Shown here: piece after piece, positions 18,001 through 25,641 of the stretch
Numbering within the stretch: position 1 is the first letter of the stretch
Layout of the letters: every line of letters begins with the position of its first letter
The notes under the pieces: model-generated
Told to the model about the DNA's origin: nothing
Seen by the model: the letters and a program-made list of their open reading frames with translations, nothing else
Databases searched by the model: none
Source: CAYNRE01 sp964399535
GTDB taxonomy: Bacteria > Planctomycetota > Planctomycetia > Pirellulales > CAYNRE01
DNA: 64,000 nucleotides
Reading direction: 5' to 3'
Assembly (NCBI GenBank): GCA_964399535.1
Contig: CAYNRE010000076.1
Location: 227,648 to 291,647, forward strand
Translations under genes and position numbers: made by a program

Positions 18001-18932
18001 CCGCCCCCAATCTGGGCCAGATAGTCGCTCAGACACGGATTCAGGTAAGCGTCGACCACCGTGGTATCGCCCCGCGCCACGATCTTGGCCAACTGGGCCG
18101 CCTGGTGGCTAAGGCTGACCTGGCCGAAACCCAGCGACCGGGCAACCTCGGCCACTGCCAATTCATGGTCGGGCCGGCGGTAGGCGTTGAGCAGGCAGAC
18201 GGCCAACGCCTCGCACCCCTGCTCGCGGAGCGCCCGCAGCGCCTGGCGAATCTGAACCGGCTCCACGGCGCGCAAGACTTCGCCGCTGGCCGCGATCCGT
18301 TCGTCGATTTCGGCCACGGCCGTGTACAGGGGCTCGGGCCGACGAATATCCAACTCGAACAAGCGCGGGCGATTCTGGTTGCCGATGCGCAGCACGTCGG
18401 CCAGACCTCGCGTGGTCACGAATCCGACCCGGGCGCCCGTGCGAGTTAATAGCGCGTTGGTGCCGCGCGTGGTGCCGAGCCGCACGTCGACGCTCGGCCA
18501 CTCATCCCCCCGGGCAAGCCCTAGGAGCCAGCGGATGGCCAGCAGCGGGGCAGGCTGGCCGGCGTCGAGCTCGATCAGTTGGCCTTCGGCCGGAGCCGCC
18601 GGCAGCGGATGCACAAGCCACAGCGAACCATCGTCGGGATCCGACTGGGCGACCACCGCACTGGCCAGGGTTTCGCCCGTTTCGCCCAGCAGCCGTAGCG
18701 TGGCGCCGTTCCAGAAACCCTTGGGTTCATCCCTGGGCAACCGTCGGACGATTCGCCGGGCGGTCGATTCGCCGCCCGCGCGATCACGCGCTACTCCGGA
18801 ACTAAGCAACTTGCAGCGTAACCACTCCCCCCCGGGTCCACGGGCCAGGCAATCGGTGAACGTGCCTCCCACGTCGATCAAAAACTGCCAGTTTCGCGCG
18901 TCCATGGCGGCAATGTGGATAAATTTGGCCAT
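15084..18932 (-). CDS. fused hydantoinase A/B - 5-oxoprolinase family protein
   Basis: 1282 residues, the size of one-chain eukaryote-like 5-oxoprolinases. The N-terminal HyuA half has FLIDVGGTFTDCLARG at 17-32, GTTRGTNALLTR, a GFDMGGTSTDVARY actin-fold motif and GGGSIAWFDG. The HyuB half begins near 760 with DPVTLEVFHHQFTGIAERM and includes NDPYRGGSHLPDVTV, DFTGSGPVSPGNLNAN and RPGSGGAGRHRGGDG. The reaction would be ATP-dependent opening of 5-oxoproline or a hydantoin; which one is not decided by sequence. Two in-frame ATGs are possible (18932 and 18905), with no strong ribosome-binding site at either. The gene overlaps the permease start by 4 bases. Confidence 0.92.
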   Translation of the reverse strand: MAKFIHIAAMDARNWQFLIDVGGTFTDCLARGPGGEWLRCKLLSSGVARDRAGGESTARRIVRRLPRDEPKGFWNGATLRLLGETGETLASAVVAQSDPDDGSLWLVHPLPAAPAEGQLIELDAGQPAPLLAIRWLLGLARGDEWPSVDVRLGTTRGTNALLTRTGARVGFVTTRGLADVLRIGNQNRPRLFELDIRRPEPLYTAVAEIDERIAASGEVLRAVEPVQIRQALRALREQGCEALAVCLLNAYRRPDHELAVAEVARSLGFGQVSLSHQAAQLAKIVARGDTTVVDAYLNPCLSDYLAQIGGGVGRGRLQLMTSAGTLVGAAHFTGKDSILSGPAGGVIGFSRAAEAAGFTTAIGFDMGGTSTDVARYEGEPQLEYETEKAGVRVVAPILAIETVAAGGGSIAWFDGVKLCVGAQSAGADPGPACYGRGGPLAVTDLNFFLGRLLPERFPLPLARGPVEGRLDSLAAEVAVGTGHPYSREALCEGLLRVANTTMVRAIRSVSLAKGRDPRQFLLVAFGGAAAQHACGVARELQMNQVLVPEDASLLSAAGLGQAQLARHGAAGVYRPLREFPPERLRELFDALAASAAGTLRDEGVAPEEIEVLRSLDLRYQGLDASLNIAEPAEGLDYASAFAAEHRRRFGYVHARPLELVAARVQVRRRREAPAALAAAPLATSAAQASGRQLSYFEGQWSEVPVFDRERLSPGDWLEGPALIGEAHSVTVVEPGWRAQCLASGGLLLTDRQGLGSSQASTAEDPVTLEVFHHQFTGIAERMGHVLRSTASSVNVKERLDYSCALFDRQGHLIVNAPHIPVHLGAMGQTVRRLLVDFPDLAPGDVLLTNDPYRGGSHLPDVTVVTPVHDPHSGELLFFTANRAHHAELGGIRPGSMPPNSRNLAEEGVLLRGFRLVAGGESRFDELERRLREAPYPSRAVADNLADVAAQVAANRQGAADLSALVARWSWPVVSAYMGHIQRAAERKLRQALARVPDGIHRFEDHLDDGTPIAVAIEVRGDEATIDFTGSGPVSPGNLNANPAIVTAAVMYVLRVLIDEDIPLNEGVLRPVTIRVPPGILNPPEHDDPGDCAAVVGGNVETSQRVVDTLLGALGLAAASQGTMNNLLFGDETFGYYETICGGAGATPHAAGASAVHTHMTNTRLTDPEVLEQRYPVRVEQFSLRPGSGGAGRHRGGDGIVRRLRFLKPLEVSLLSERRGAYRPYGLAGGGPGAAGRNTLIRADGTTQPLAGRVQFTAQAGDQLEIQSPGGGGYGPELSARQP

Positions 18933-19103
18933 TCTGGCAAGCTGCAGGTCGCGGTCGAACGCCGCGAACCTGGCTTGTTTCCCGGCTGCCCGGGCGCTCC
19001 ACCAATTGAGGTAGCCAGGAAAACGGCGGTTCCGTTAACATCGCGCTGGTTAGGCGGCAGGCGCGTGCCCAGGCAGGGTACGGATTCGTCAGGGAGGACG
19101 ACC

Positions 19104-20273
19104 GTGAACTCGATCCGAACCATGATCGTGGTGACCGTCTTGGCGGCGGTCGGATACGGACTTTATGTCTCGCTGCACAAGTCGCCTCCGGCGCCACCAC
19201 CGGCCGGGGCCGAAGGCCAAGAGCTAACCGAAGCACCGCTGGTGCAGTTGCCGCCGGAACCGGGGCCTCCCGGTGTGGGGTTACCGCCGGCACCGGACAT
19301 GGGCGCGGAAATGGCCCCCCCCTACGAGCCCGCGCCCGCGGCACCCTCGGCCGAATCGACCGGCGCGCCGGAAGCTCCGCCGTTCGCCGACGAGGCTCCC
19401 CCTTACACCGCGGAAGCCCTTCCCTCGGCCGAGCAGGCCGCCCCCTACCCGGCCGAGCCCGCGTACGACGCCACGGCCGCCGCCTATGCGGGCGAGGCCG
19501 CGCTCCCGGCCGGGTCCGAGCCGCTTTCCACCGAACCGGCCGCCGCCTGGCAGGACGAGGCCACGGGCGGCGCGGAGTACCAGACCCTGCTCGACGCGAT
19601 CAATGGCCTGCTCGACGCCAACCGGCTGGCCGATGCCCAGCTCGAGCTGTCGCGGTGGTACGACGATCCAAGGCTCGCGCCCGAGGAACAAACCGCGGTG
19701 CTTCAACTGCTCGACCAGTTGACCGGAACGGTCATTTACTCGACCGAGCACTATCTCGAGCCGCCCTACGAAGTGCAGCCGGGCGACTCGATCGACCGCA
19801 TCGCCGAGCGTTACCAGGTGCCCTGGCAACTGCTGGCCAAGATCAACGGCGTTTCCGATCCCAGCCAACTGGCCGTGGGCCAGCAACTCAAGGTGCTGCA
19901 AGGTCCCTTTAGCGCGTACATTGAGCTGAACAAACACCGGCTCACGCTCTGGCTCAACGGTCGCTATGCCGGCCGATTCACGATCGGCACGGGGCTCGAC
20001 CAGATGATGCCCGAGGGAGAACTGGTGGTGCTCGACAAGCAGGAGAACCCCGCCTACCAGGGTTCCGATGTCATCTTCGACGCCAACGACCCAAACAATC
20101 CGCTCGGCGAGCGCTGGATTGACCTGGGCAATCATTTTGGAATCCACGGCACAAACGATCTGTCGGCCGTGGGCCAAGACACCGCGCGCGGCTGCATCCG
20201 TCTTTCGCCGACCGATGTGGAAGACGTGTACGACTCGCTGGTCGCCGGCAGCCGGATCATGATTCGCCGCTAG
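19104..20273 (+). CDS. LysM and L,D-transpeptidase (YkuD) protein
   Basis: 389 residues from a GTG at 19104, chosen because AGGGAGG lies just upstream and the following residues form a membrane/signal segment (MIVVTVLAAVGYGLYV). Residues ~28-150 are Pro/Ala/Glu-rich spacer. A LysM domain is at about 222-265 (YEVQPGDSIDRIAERY). The YkuD catalytic domain fills 268-389, with the conserved HGT at 348 and ARGCIRLS giving the catalytic cysteine at 364. Such enzymes cross-link or modify peptidoglycan, or attach proteins to it, in the periplasm. Planctomycetes do have peptidoglycan, so the role is plausible. It is divergent from the oxoprolinase gene. Confidence 0.92.
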   Translation: MNSIRTMIVVTVLAAVGYGLYVSLHKSPPAPPPAGAEGQELTEAPLVQLPPEPGPPGVGLPPAPDMGAEMAPPYEPAPAAPSAESTGAPEAPPFADEAPPYTAEALPSAEQAAPYPAEPAYDATAAAYAGEAALPAGSEPLSTEPAAAWQDEATGGAEYQTLLDAINGLLDANRLADAQLELSRWYDDPRLAPEEQTAVLQLLDQLTGTVIYSTEHYLEPPYEVQPGDSIDRIAERYQVPWQLLAKINGVSDPSQLAVGQQLKVLQGPFSAYIELNKHRLTLWLNGRYAGRFTIGTGLDQMMPEGELVVLDKQENPAYQGSDVIFDANDPNNPLGERWIDLGNHFGIHGTNDLSAVGQDTARGCIRLSPTDVEDVYDSLVAGSRIMIRR

Positions 20274-20553
20274 CTGGCCCCCCTGAAAGGCTTTCTCTCC
20301 AGGGGCTAGCACGACGCGCCGGCTTTGGCTCTCGCCCGCCCGTTGCCGCTCTTGGGAACTCTCGGGCCCGCCTGTTGGCTCGGGCCATGCGAAACCCATC
20401 TTGGGGCGGCTAGCCGAGGGCGCCTTCGAATGGTATACGAGGGCCTGGCCGGGCCGATTGGCGCCGGCCGGAAGGCGGCGCGTCGAGCCGCGCTCCGCGT
20501 CGCGGCCCTTGCGCCTCTTGCATCCGGTGGGATTGGGAAGGATTGGTTTGGCC

Positions 20554-21105
20554 ATGTACGACCGCGCCGCGCTGATCGCGTTGTTTCGAGAGAAGGCTCT
20601 CAAGTTCGGCGATTTCACCCTCGCCTCGGGCAAGAAAGCCAAGTTCTACCTCGACGCCAAGCAAGTGATTCTGGATGCCCAGGGGGCGCGCCTGGTGGGC
20701 GAAGGAATCCTCGACCTGCTGGTCGACCAGATGCCCCGGGCCGTGGGAGGCATGTCGATCGGGGCCGACCCGATTACGGCCTCGATCGTGGCGCTAGCCG
20801 GTGTGCGGGGGTTGCCCCTGGTGGGTTTCATGGTCCGCAAGGAACCCAAGGGGCACGGCACCAATCAATACATCGAGGGGCCCGTACGCCCTGGCGATGA
20901 AGTAGTAATTGTCGAAGACGTGGTCACCACGGGCGGCTCGTCGCTCCTGGCGATCGAACGGGCCGAAGCCTATGGACTCAAAGTACGCAGCGTGATCGCC
21001 CTGGTCGATCGGCTCGAAGGGGGCCGCGAAAACTTCGCCGCCCGTGGTTACCCGCTCACCACGCTGCTTACGGTTCGCGACCTGGGCGTGGAGCCGGCCG
21101 CCTAG
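20554..21105 (+). CDS. pyrE: orotate phosphoribosyltransferase
   Basis: 183 residues from the ATG at 20554. The start reads FREKALKFGDFTLASGKKAKFYLDAK, typical of bacterial PyrE, and the PRPP-binding loop is VIVEDVVTTGGSSL at about residues 115-128. It converts orotate and PRPP to OMP in pyrimidine synthesis. It is a monofunctional enzyme with no fused decarboxylase. The 280 bases upstream contain an imperfect hairpin after the previous gene and no certain promoter. It converges on the radical SAM gene. Confidence 0.95.
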   Translation: MYDRAALIALFREKALKFGDFTLASGKKAKFYLDAKQVILDAQGARLVGEGILDLLVDQMPRAVGGMSIGADPITASIVALAGVRGLPLVGFMVRKEPKGHGTNQYIEGPVRPGDEVVIVEDVVTTGGSSLLAIERAEAYGLKVRSVIALVDRLEGGRENFAARGYPLTTLLTVRDLGVEPAA

Positions 21106-21158
21106 CCCGGTGGGGGGCGCGGCCGATTCGGCCCAACGCCCCTCGGAAACCGCGCCGT

Positions 21159-22250
21159 CTAGAACCACCGCATTTGGCCGTCGCTCCCCCGGGGTGGGCG
21201 AAATTGGCTGGGATCCAGCTCGGGCAGGCGGCGGGCCAGGCCATGCTTGCGGGCGAATACGGCAAACGTTTGCCGGATTTGTTCCGCGTAGGGCCCCTCG
21301 CCCCGATGGCGGCGGCCGAACTGCGAATCGCTCATTCGCCCACCGCGCGACTGGCGAATCAGCGCCTCGACTCGCTCGCGCCGCTCGGGTAGATGACGCT
21401 CGAGCCAGTCGCGGAATACCGGCTCGACCGTTTGCGGCAGCCTTAGCAACAGGTAGCCGGCCGCCTGGGCCCCCGCCTCGGCCGCCGCACGCAACAGCGC
21501 CGGCAGCTCGCTATCGTTCAGACCCGGAATGATCGGCGCGGTCATCACCTGCACGGGAATGCCCGCGGCGCTCAAGCGGGCGATGGTCTCCAGCCGGGCC
21601 GCCGGCGAGGCGGTACGCGGCTCGAGCCGGCGGGTGAGCGCTTGGTCGAGGCTCGTCAGGCTCACCAGCACGTGGGCCAACCGCTTGCGGGCCAACTCGG
21701 CGAGCAAATCCAGATCGCGCGCCACGAGCGCGTTCTTGGTGATCACGCCTACACACTGGTTGGCTTCGACCATCACTTCCAAGCAGCCACGCGTAAGCCC
21801 CCACTTGCGCTCGGCCGGCTGGTAGCAATCGGTGTTGCCCGAAAGCGAGATCAGTTCCCCCTGCCAACCCGGCCGGCAAAGTTCCTCGCGTAACAAGGCC
21901 GGCGCCTGGTGTTTGACCAGAATCTTGGTTTCGAAATCCAGCCCCGCGTTCCACCCCAGCGGTTCGTGGCTGGGCCGCGCATAGCAGTACGCGCAGCCGT
22001 GCTCGCAGCCGCGGTAAGGGTTGATGCTCCAGCGAAAGGGAATGTCGGGGCTCTGGTTTTCCGAGAGCAGCGACCGGCTCTGGTCGGCAAAGAACTGGGT
22101 CGCAACCCGCTGCTCCGTTTGCTCGGCCAGGTCGGCCTCGTCGAGTTGGTCCCAGTCGTCCTCGCGGGTCAAGCGCTCGAAGCGGTTGTCGGGCTTCAGG
22201 TTCGAAGCCCGGCCCACCACGCGTCGCGGCTCGGGTTTCGGCTCGCTCAT
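21159..22250 (-). CDS. PA0069-family radical SAM protein
   Basis: 363 residues. The radical SAM cluster motif is in YRGCEHGCAYCYARPSHE, with cysteines 82, 86 and 89. Other family hallmarks are FDADQSRSLLS-like FADQSRSLLSENQSPDIPF, the KHQAPALLREEL segment, GNTDCYQPAE and RLSAAGIPVQVMTAPIIPGLND. This matches the PA0069/spore-photoproduct-lyase-related Rv2578c group, whose substrate is not firmly known. It is convergent with pyrE and 82 bases from the next reverse gene upstream. Confidence 0.9.
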   Translation of the reverse strand: MSEPKPEPRRVVGRASNLKPDNRFERLTREDDWDQLDEADLAEQTEQRVATQFFADQSRSLLSENQSPDIPFRWSINPYRGCEHGCAYCYARPSHEPLGWNAGLDFETKILVKHQAPALLREELCRPGWQGELISLSGNTDCYQPAERKWGLTRGCLEVMVEANQCVGVITKNALVARDLDLLAELARKRLAHVLVSLTSLDQALTRRLEPRTASPAARLETIARLSAAGIPVQVMTAPIIPGLNDSELPALLRAAAEAGAQAAGYLLLRLPQTVEPVFRDWLERHLPERRERVEALIRQSRGGRMSDSQFGRRHRGEGPYAEQIRQTFAVFARKHGLARRLPELDPSQFRPPRGSDGQMRWF

Positions 22251-22332
22251 ACCAGGGAACCCTCCCGGGGGGCGCGGCGCCAGCTCGGGCCAGGCCCGCC
22301 AAAGGCCTTCGGCTTCGGGCTTGCGAGCACCG

Positions 22333-23007
22333 CTACAAGTCGACCCATTGCGGTCCGCCGGGCGGCAGAAGCTTCTCGAGCGGGCAGCCCTGGCAGCGGG
22401 GCGTTTTGCGGCAATGCTGGTTGCCCACCCGCACGATCAGGGCGTGGTATTCATTATAGAGCGGCGGGTCGGCCTCGAGTCGCTCTTCGAACCAGGCCTG
22501 CAGCGTGTGGTAGTCGGCCTCGGGCTCGATCCAGCCGTGGCGCGTCACGAGCCGATGGGTATAGGCATCGACCACGAACCGCGGCAAGCCGCCCGCGTAG
22601 AGCAGAATTGAGTCGGCCGTTTCGGGGCCAATGCCGTTCACCGCCAAGAGCCGCTCACGCAACACATCGATCGGTTGCGAGAACATTACCGTCAGGTCGG
22701 CGTCGTATTGCTCGACGATCATCTCCAGCAGGTTGCGCAGCCGGCGAGCCTTCAGGCGGTAATAGCCGGCCGGCCGGAGCAGCTCGGCCAGTTCCTCCAG
22801 CGGCACCTGGTACAGCTCGCGGGGCGATAACAATTCGGCCTGGCGCAAATTCTCCAGGGCCCGTTCCACGTTTTTCCAGGAGGTGTTCTGCGTCAGCACG
22901 GCGCCAACGATGACTTCAAACGGGGTCTCGGCCGGCCACCAATGCTGCGGACCGTAGTGGGCCTTGAGGTGTTCGAATACCTGGTCGATGGGTCGCTTTC
23001 GCTTCAT
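22333..23007 (-). CDS. endonuclease III-related DNA glycosylase (MagIII/COG2231-like)
   Basis: 224 residues from the ATG at 23007 (an earlier in-frame start at 23055 adds only a non-conserved tail). The helix-hairpin-helix GPD region reads LLAVNGIGPETADSILLYA (120-138) and the catalytic aspartate is in FVVDAYTHR (Asp148). In true Nth the hairpin holds a lysine nucleophile (GxGRKTA); here that place is Glu129, so the enzyme should be a monofunctional glycosylase, as known for MagIII. The C-terminus has only three cysteines in CRKTPRCQGCPL where Nth has four. Likely removes alkylated bases; substrate inferred from family only. Confidence 0.85.
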   Translation of the reverse strand: MKRKRPIDQVFEHLKAHYGPQHWWPAETPFEVIVGAVLTQNTSWKNVERALENLRQAELLSPRELYQVPLEELAELLRPAGYYRLKARRLRNLLEMIVEQYDADLTVMFSQPIDVLRERLLAVNGIGPETADSILLYAGGLPRFVVDAYTHRLVTRHGWIEPEADYHTLQAWFEERLEADPPLYNEYHALIVRVGNQHCRKTPRCQGCPLEKLLPPGGPQWVDL

Positions 23008-23247
23008 CCGCCGCGCCTTTGCCGCCGTGGGCACCCGCTGCGCCCCTGGGGGCACCCGAGCGTGGTGGGCCGCATCGTTGGGTCAATCGTCAGGGTTTCG
23101 CCGTCAGCGTCGGCATATTCGCGCCGATGCCTGCGGCCGGCGCGCCGCTGGAGCCCGCCGCGGCGATCTGCCGAAGTACACCATGCCCCTGGCCCAGCGG
23201 CAGGTCGCGGGCCAGGCACGCCCCTGGCGGACGGAACCAATTCGGGC

Positions 23248-23988
23248 ATGATCGGCTGGATGCGCGACTATGTCGAGGCCTCGCGCGGGCCCTGGGGAAG
23301 TCTTTGCTTTGTAGCCCCGGCGCTGGCCGGATACGAAGCCACCCGCTGGGTCTATGGCGCCCCGGGTCTGGCTTGCACGGCCGAGGCCTGGCTCCGGGCT
23401 ACCTGGCAATCGCTCGGCCTGGGGCCGGCTTGGCTCGTTCCGTTGGTGCCGCTGGTGGTGTTGGCGGTTTGGCACCTGGTTAGCCGCCGTCGTTCCGCTT
23501 GGCGCTGGCGGTTCGGCCCGCTGATGCTGGTCGAGTGCCTGGTGTTGGCGTTGGCCGGTTGGGCACTGGCCCACTGGCTGGCCGCGCATCTGGGGTGGCC
23601 CAACCATCTGGCGGCCCTTGCCCTGTTGGAGTCGCCGCCGCCAGAACAGGGTGCCCGTTTGGCCCGGCTACTGGGCTGGCTAGGACACGGCCTCTACGAA
23701 GAGGTGCTCTGCCGACTGTTGCTCTTGCCGCTGTTGACCATGGTATTCCGCCGGCTGGGGCTGCACCTGGCCGTGAGCGCCCTCTCGGCGCTGTTAATCA
23801 CGAGCCTGCTTCTTCCCTTGGCCCAGCTTTCCTGGACCAGCCTCTCGGCGGGCGACTGGTCGGCGCTGGTGCTCCAGGCCTGGGCCGGGGCGGTGCTGGC
23901 ACTGCTGTTCTGGTGCCGGGGGTTCGGTGTAGCGGCCGGTACCCATGCCCTGTTCAATCTGCTCGTGGCCGTCGCCTGGCTGGCCTGA
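23248..23988 (+). CDS. CPBP-type intramembrane protease-like protein
   Basis: 246 residues with about seven hydrophobic segments. The family's first motif EExxxR is present as EEVLCR (Glu151, Glu152, Arg156) and the last motif HxxxN as HALFN (His233, Asn237). The middle FxxxH motif is not visible: the corresponding helix reads ITSLLLPLAQLSW, without the histidine. So either the site is altered or the enzyme is non-canonical. Start at ATG 23248 or 23260; both lie upstream of the first helix. CPBP proteins (CAAX-protease/Abi family) act in the membrane on unknown substrates. The gene is divergent from the glycosylase gene. Confidence 0.75.
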   Translation: MIGWMRDYVEASRGPWGSLCFVAPALAGYEATRWVYGAPGLACTAEAWLRATWQSLGLGPAWLVPLVPLVVLAVWHLVSRRRSAWRWRFGPLMLVECLVLALAGWALAHWLAAHLGWPNHLAALALLESPPPEQGARLARLLGWLGHGLYEEVLCRLLLLPLLTMVFRRLGLHLAVSALSALLITSLLLPLAQLSWTSLSAGDWSALVLQAWAGAVLALLFWCRGFGVAAGTHALFNLLVAVAWLA

Positions 23989-24121
23989 AAAAACGCCGAT
24001 CCTGCGCGACAGCGATTGACGCCGGGGCCAGAATCTGCCGCGCGCCGCACCGCGCGAAATGCCCGCGCTGTTTTTGTCAAGAGCGAACTCGGCCAACTTG
24101 TCGCGCCCCATAGGGCTGGAT

Positions 24122-24151
24122 TTGTGGCGGAGATTCCTTCGTCGGTATAAT
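24122..24151 (+). promoter_or_regulatory. candidate sigma-70 promoter for the DUF2617 gene
   Basis: A perfect TATAAT at 24146-24151 is preceded by TTGTGG at 24122-24127 with an 18-base spacer. The start codon of the next gene follows 50-60 bases later. It is the best -10 match noticed in the window. Confidence 0.5.
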
Positions 24152-24210
24152 GCCCGCTTCAAGCTGCGTTGCTTCGTTCCTATCGACTACCGCTGACAAG
24201 GGTGCGTCCC

Positions 24211-24750
24211 GTGCTGAGCGTTCGACCGAAGGTCGCGGAACTGGTCTTTCAACTTTACGGCCGAGCACTTCACCCCGAGCTGTTTTCCGTCTGCAATACC
24301 CGCGAAGTGGACCGCGGCGATTACCGGGCCAGCGTACAAATCACCAGCGCCGGGCACCTGGTTACCTGGCGCTATCGCGGGCTGACGCTGACCGAAGTTT
24401 GCACCGCCGCGCACCACCCCCTGCCCCAAAAACGCCGGCTACTAAACCACCGGCTGCGGGGCCAGCGCGACGACCGCCTTTCCTGCCACGGCGGGGCCAC
24501 CTACCAGGTGAATTTTCAGCTCGAACCGGTCGAGCCCGAAGTGTTCTGGAACTTTCAGCAAGAACTGGCCTGCGACGGCCAACGCCAGGGCCTGTTGCAC
24601 CGCTTCGATTCCAGCGGCCGCGTGGCCCTGGGAGCGCTTTCCTATATTCATGTCGAGACCCGGCAGCGCAGCCTGTTCGTGCAGGCCTTCCACACCTTTC
24701 CCGACGATCTGGCCATCGTCAAAAGCCAGTCGCTCTTCGAATTGCCGTAA
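24211..24750 (+). CDS. DUF2617 family protein
   Basis: 179 residues from a GTG at 24211; the conserved N-terminus LSVRPKVAELVFQLYGR begins right there, although TTG at 24169 would give a longer form. The rest follows the family (LHPELFSV, ITSAGHLVTWRY, LTEVCTAAHHPLPQKRRLL, FQLEPVEPEVFWNFQQEL). DUF2617 proteins are small, soluble and of unknown function; the His-rich turn (AAHHP) may bind metal, but that is a guess. The gene stands alone behind a good promoter candidate and is convergent with the alpha/beta hydrolase. Confidence 0.85.
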   Translation: MLSVRPKVAELVFQLYGRALHPELFSVCNTREVDRGDYRASVQITSAGHLVTWRYRGLTLTEVCTAAHHPLPQKRRLLNHRLRGQRDDRLSCHGGATYQVNFQLEPVEPEVFWNFQQELACDGQRQGLLHRFDSSGRVALGALSYIHVETRQRSLFVQAFHTFPDDLAIVKSQSLFELP

Positions 24751-24792
24751 CCGAGCGACCGGGCCCCGGTCACACGGCAGCGCCGCGACCGG

Positions 24793-25599
24793 CTAGCCCA
24801 GGCTCCCCAGAAACTCGAGCATGGCCCCGTTGCACGCCTCGGGCGATTCCAACGGCGCCAAATGCCCCGCCTCCGCGATTTCCACGAGCTGGGCACCCGG
24901 CGTGGCCTGAGCCATCGCCCGCATTTCCGCGGGCGGCGAAATCGCGTCGTGCTGCCCCACCAAGAACAGCGCGGGTAGGTCGATTTGGGGAAGCCAACCG
25001 CTCGCGTCAACCCGCAGCGCCATGCCTCGCAGGGCCGCGGCGGCTCCTTCGGGGGGCGTGGTGAGGATCATTTCCCGCAACGCCTCGACCACGGCCGGGC
25101 GCTCGCTGGGGGTTTGCGGCGCAACCAGCCGCTCGAGCATGGCGTCGATCAATACGGCCGACCCGTCGCGCAGCACCCGGGCCGCCAGGGCCCCGCGGCC
25201 CCGGGCCACCTCTTCGCTGTCGGCCGCCGCGCGGGTATCGCACAGCACCAGCGCGGCGAGCCGCGCGCGGTGCCGTTTCCAGAATTGCCAGGCGATGTAG
25301 CCCCCCATCGACAGCCCGACCAACGTCACCGGCTCGGCCACGCCTAGCGCGTCGAGCAACCGGGCCAGGTCGTCGGCTATTTGCTCCATCCGCACGGTGC
25401 CAGGGGGGCCGACGTCGCTGGCCCCAAACCCGCGCAAGTCGGGCGCAATCACGCGGTAGCGGGCCGCCAGCGGCTCGAGCTGCTTGGCCCACATGCGGTG
25501 GCTGAGCGGAAAGCCGTGAACCAACAGCACCGGCCGGCCCTGCCCCAGCTCCACCGTGTGCAAGGTAACCTCGCCCACGCTGACGCGGTGTACCGCCAT
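24793..25599 (-). CDS. alpha/beta hydrolase
   Basis: 268 residues from the ATG at 25599, which has GGAAGGA just upstream. Standard fold features: LLVHGFPLSHRMW oxyanion region, IAPDLRGFGASD, nucleophile elbow VGLSMGGY with Ser97, acid in LVGQHDAISPP and the histidine in AEAGHLAPLE near the end. It resembles small 3-oxoadipate enol-lactonase or haloperoxidase-type hydrolases; no specific substrate can be claimed. No signal peptide, so it is cytoplasmic. The neighbours are a DUF1080 protein and DUF2617, with no obvious shared pathway. Confidence 0.88.
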   Translation of the reverse strand: MAVHRVSVGEVTLHTVELGQGRPVLLVHGFPLSHRMWAKQLEPLAARYRVIAPDLRGFGASDVGPPGTVRMEQIADDLARLLDALGVAEPVTLVGLSMGGYIAWQFWKRHRARLAALVLCDTRAAADSEEVARGRGALAARVLRDGSAVLIDAMLERLVAPQTPSERPAVVEALREMILTTPPEGAAAALRGMALRVDASGWLPQIDLPALFLVGQHDAISPPAEMRAMAQATPGAQLVEIAEAGHLAPLESPEACNGAMLEFLGSLG

Positions 25600-25641
25600 C
25601 GCTCGTCCTTCCTTTCTCCCTACACCCAAACCGCGCCCCGG

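Noticed and set aside
20274..20330. Terminator after the LysM protein
   Set aside because: A hairpin CTGGCCCCCTG / CAGGGGCTAG is present but is imperfect and has no following T run.
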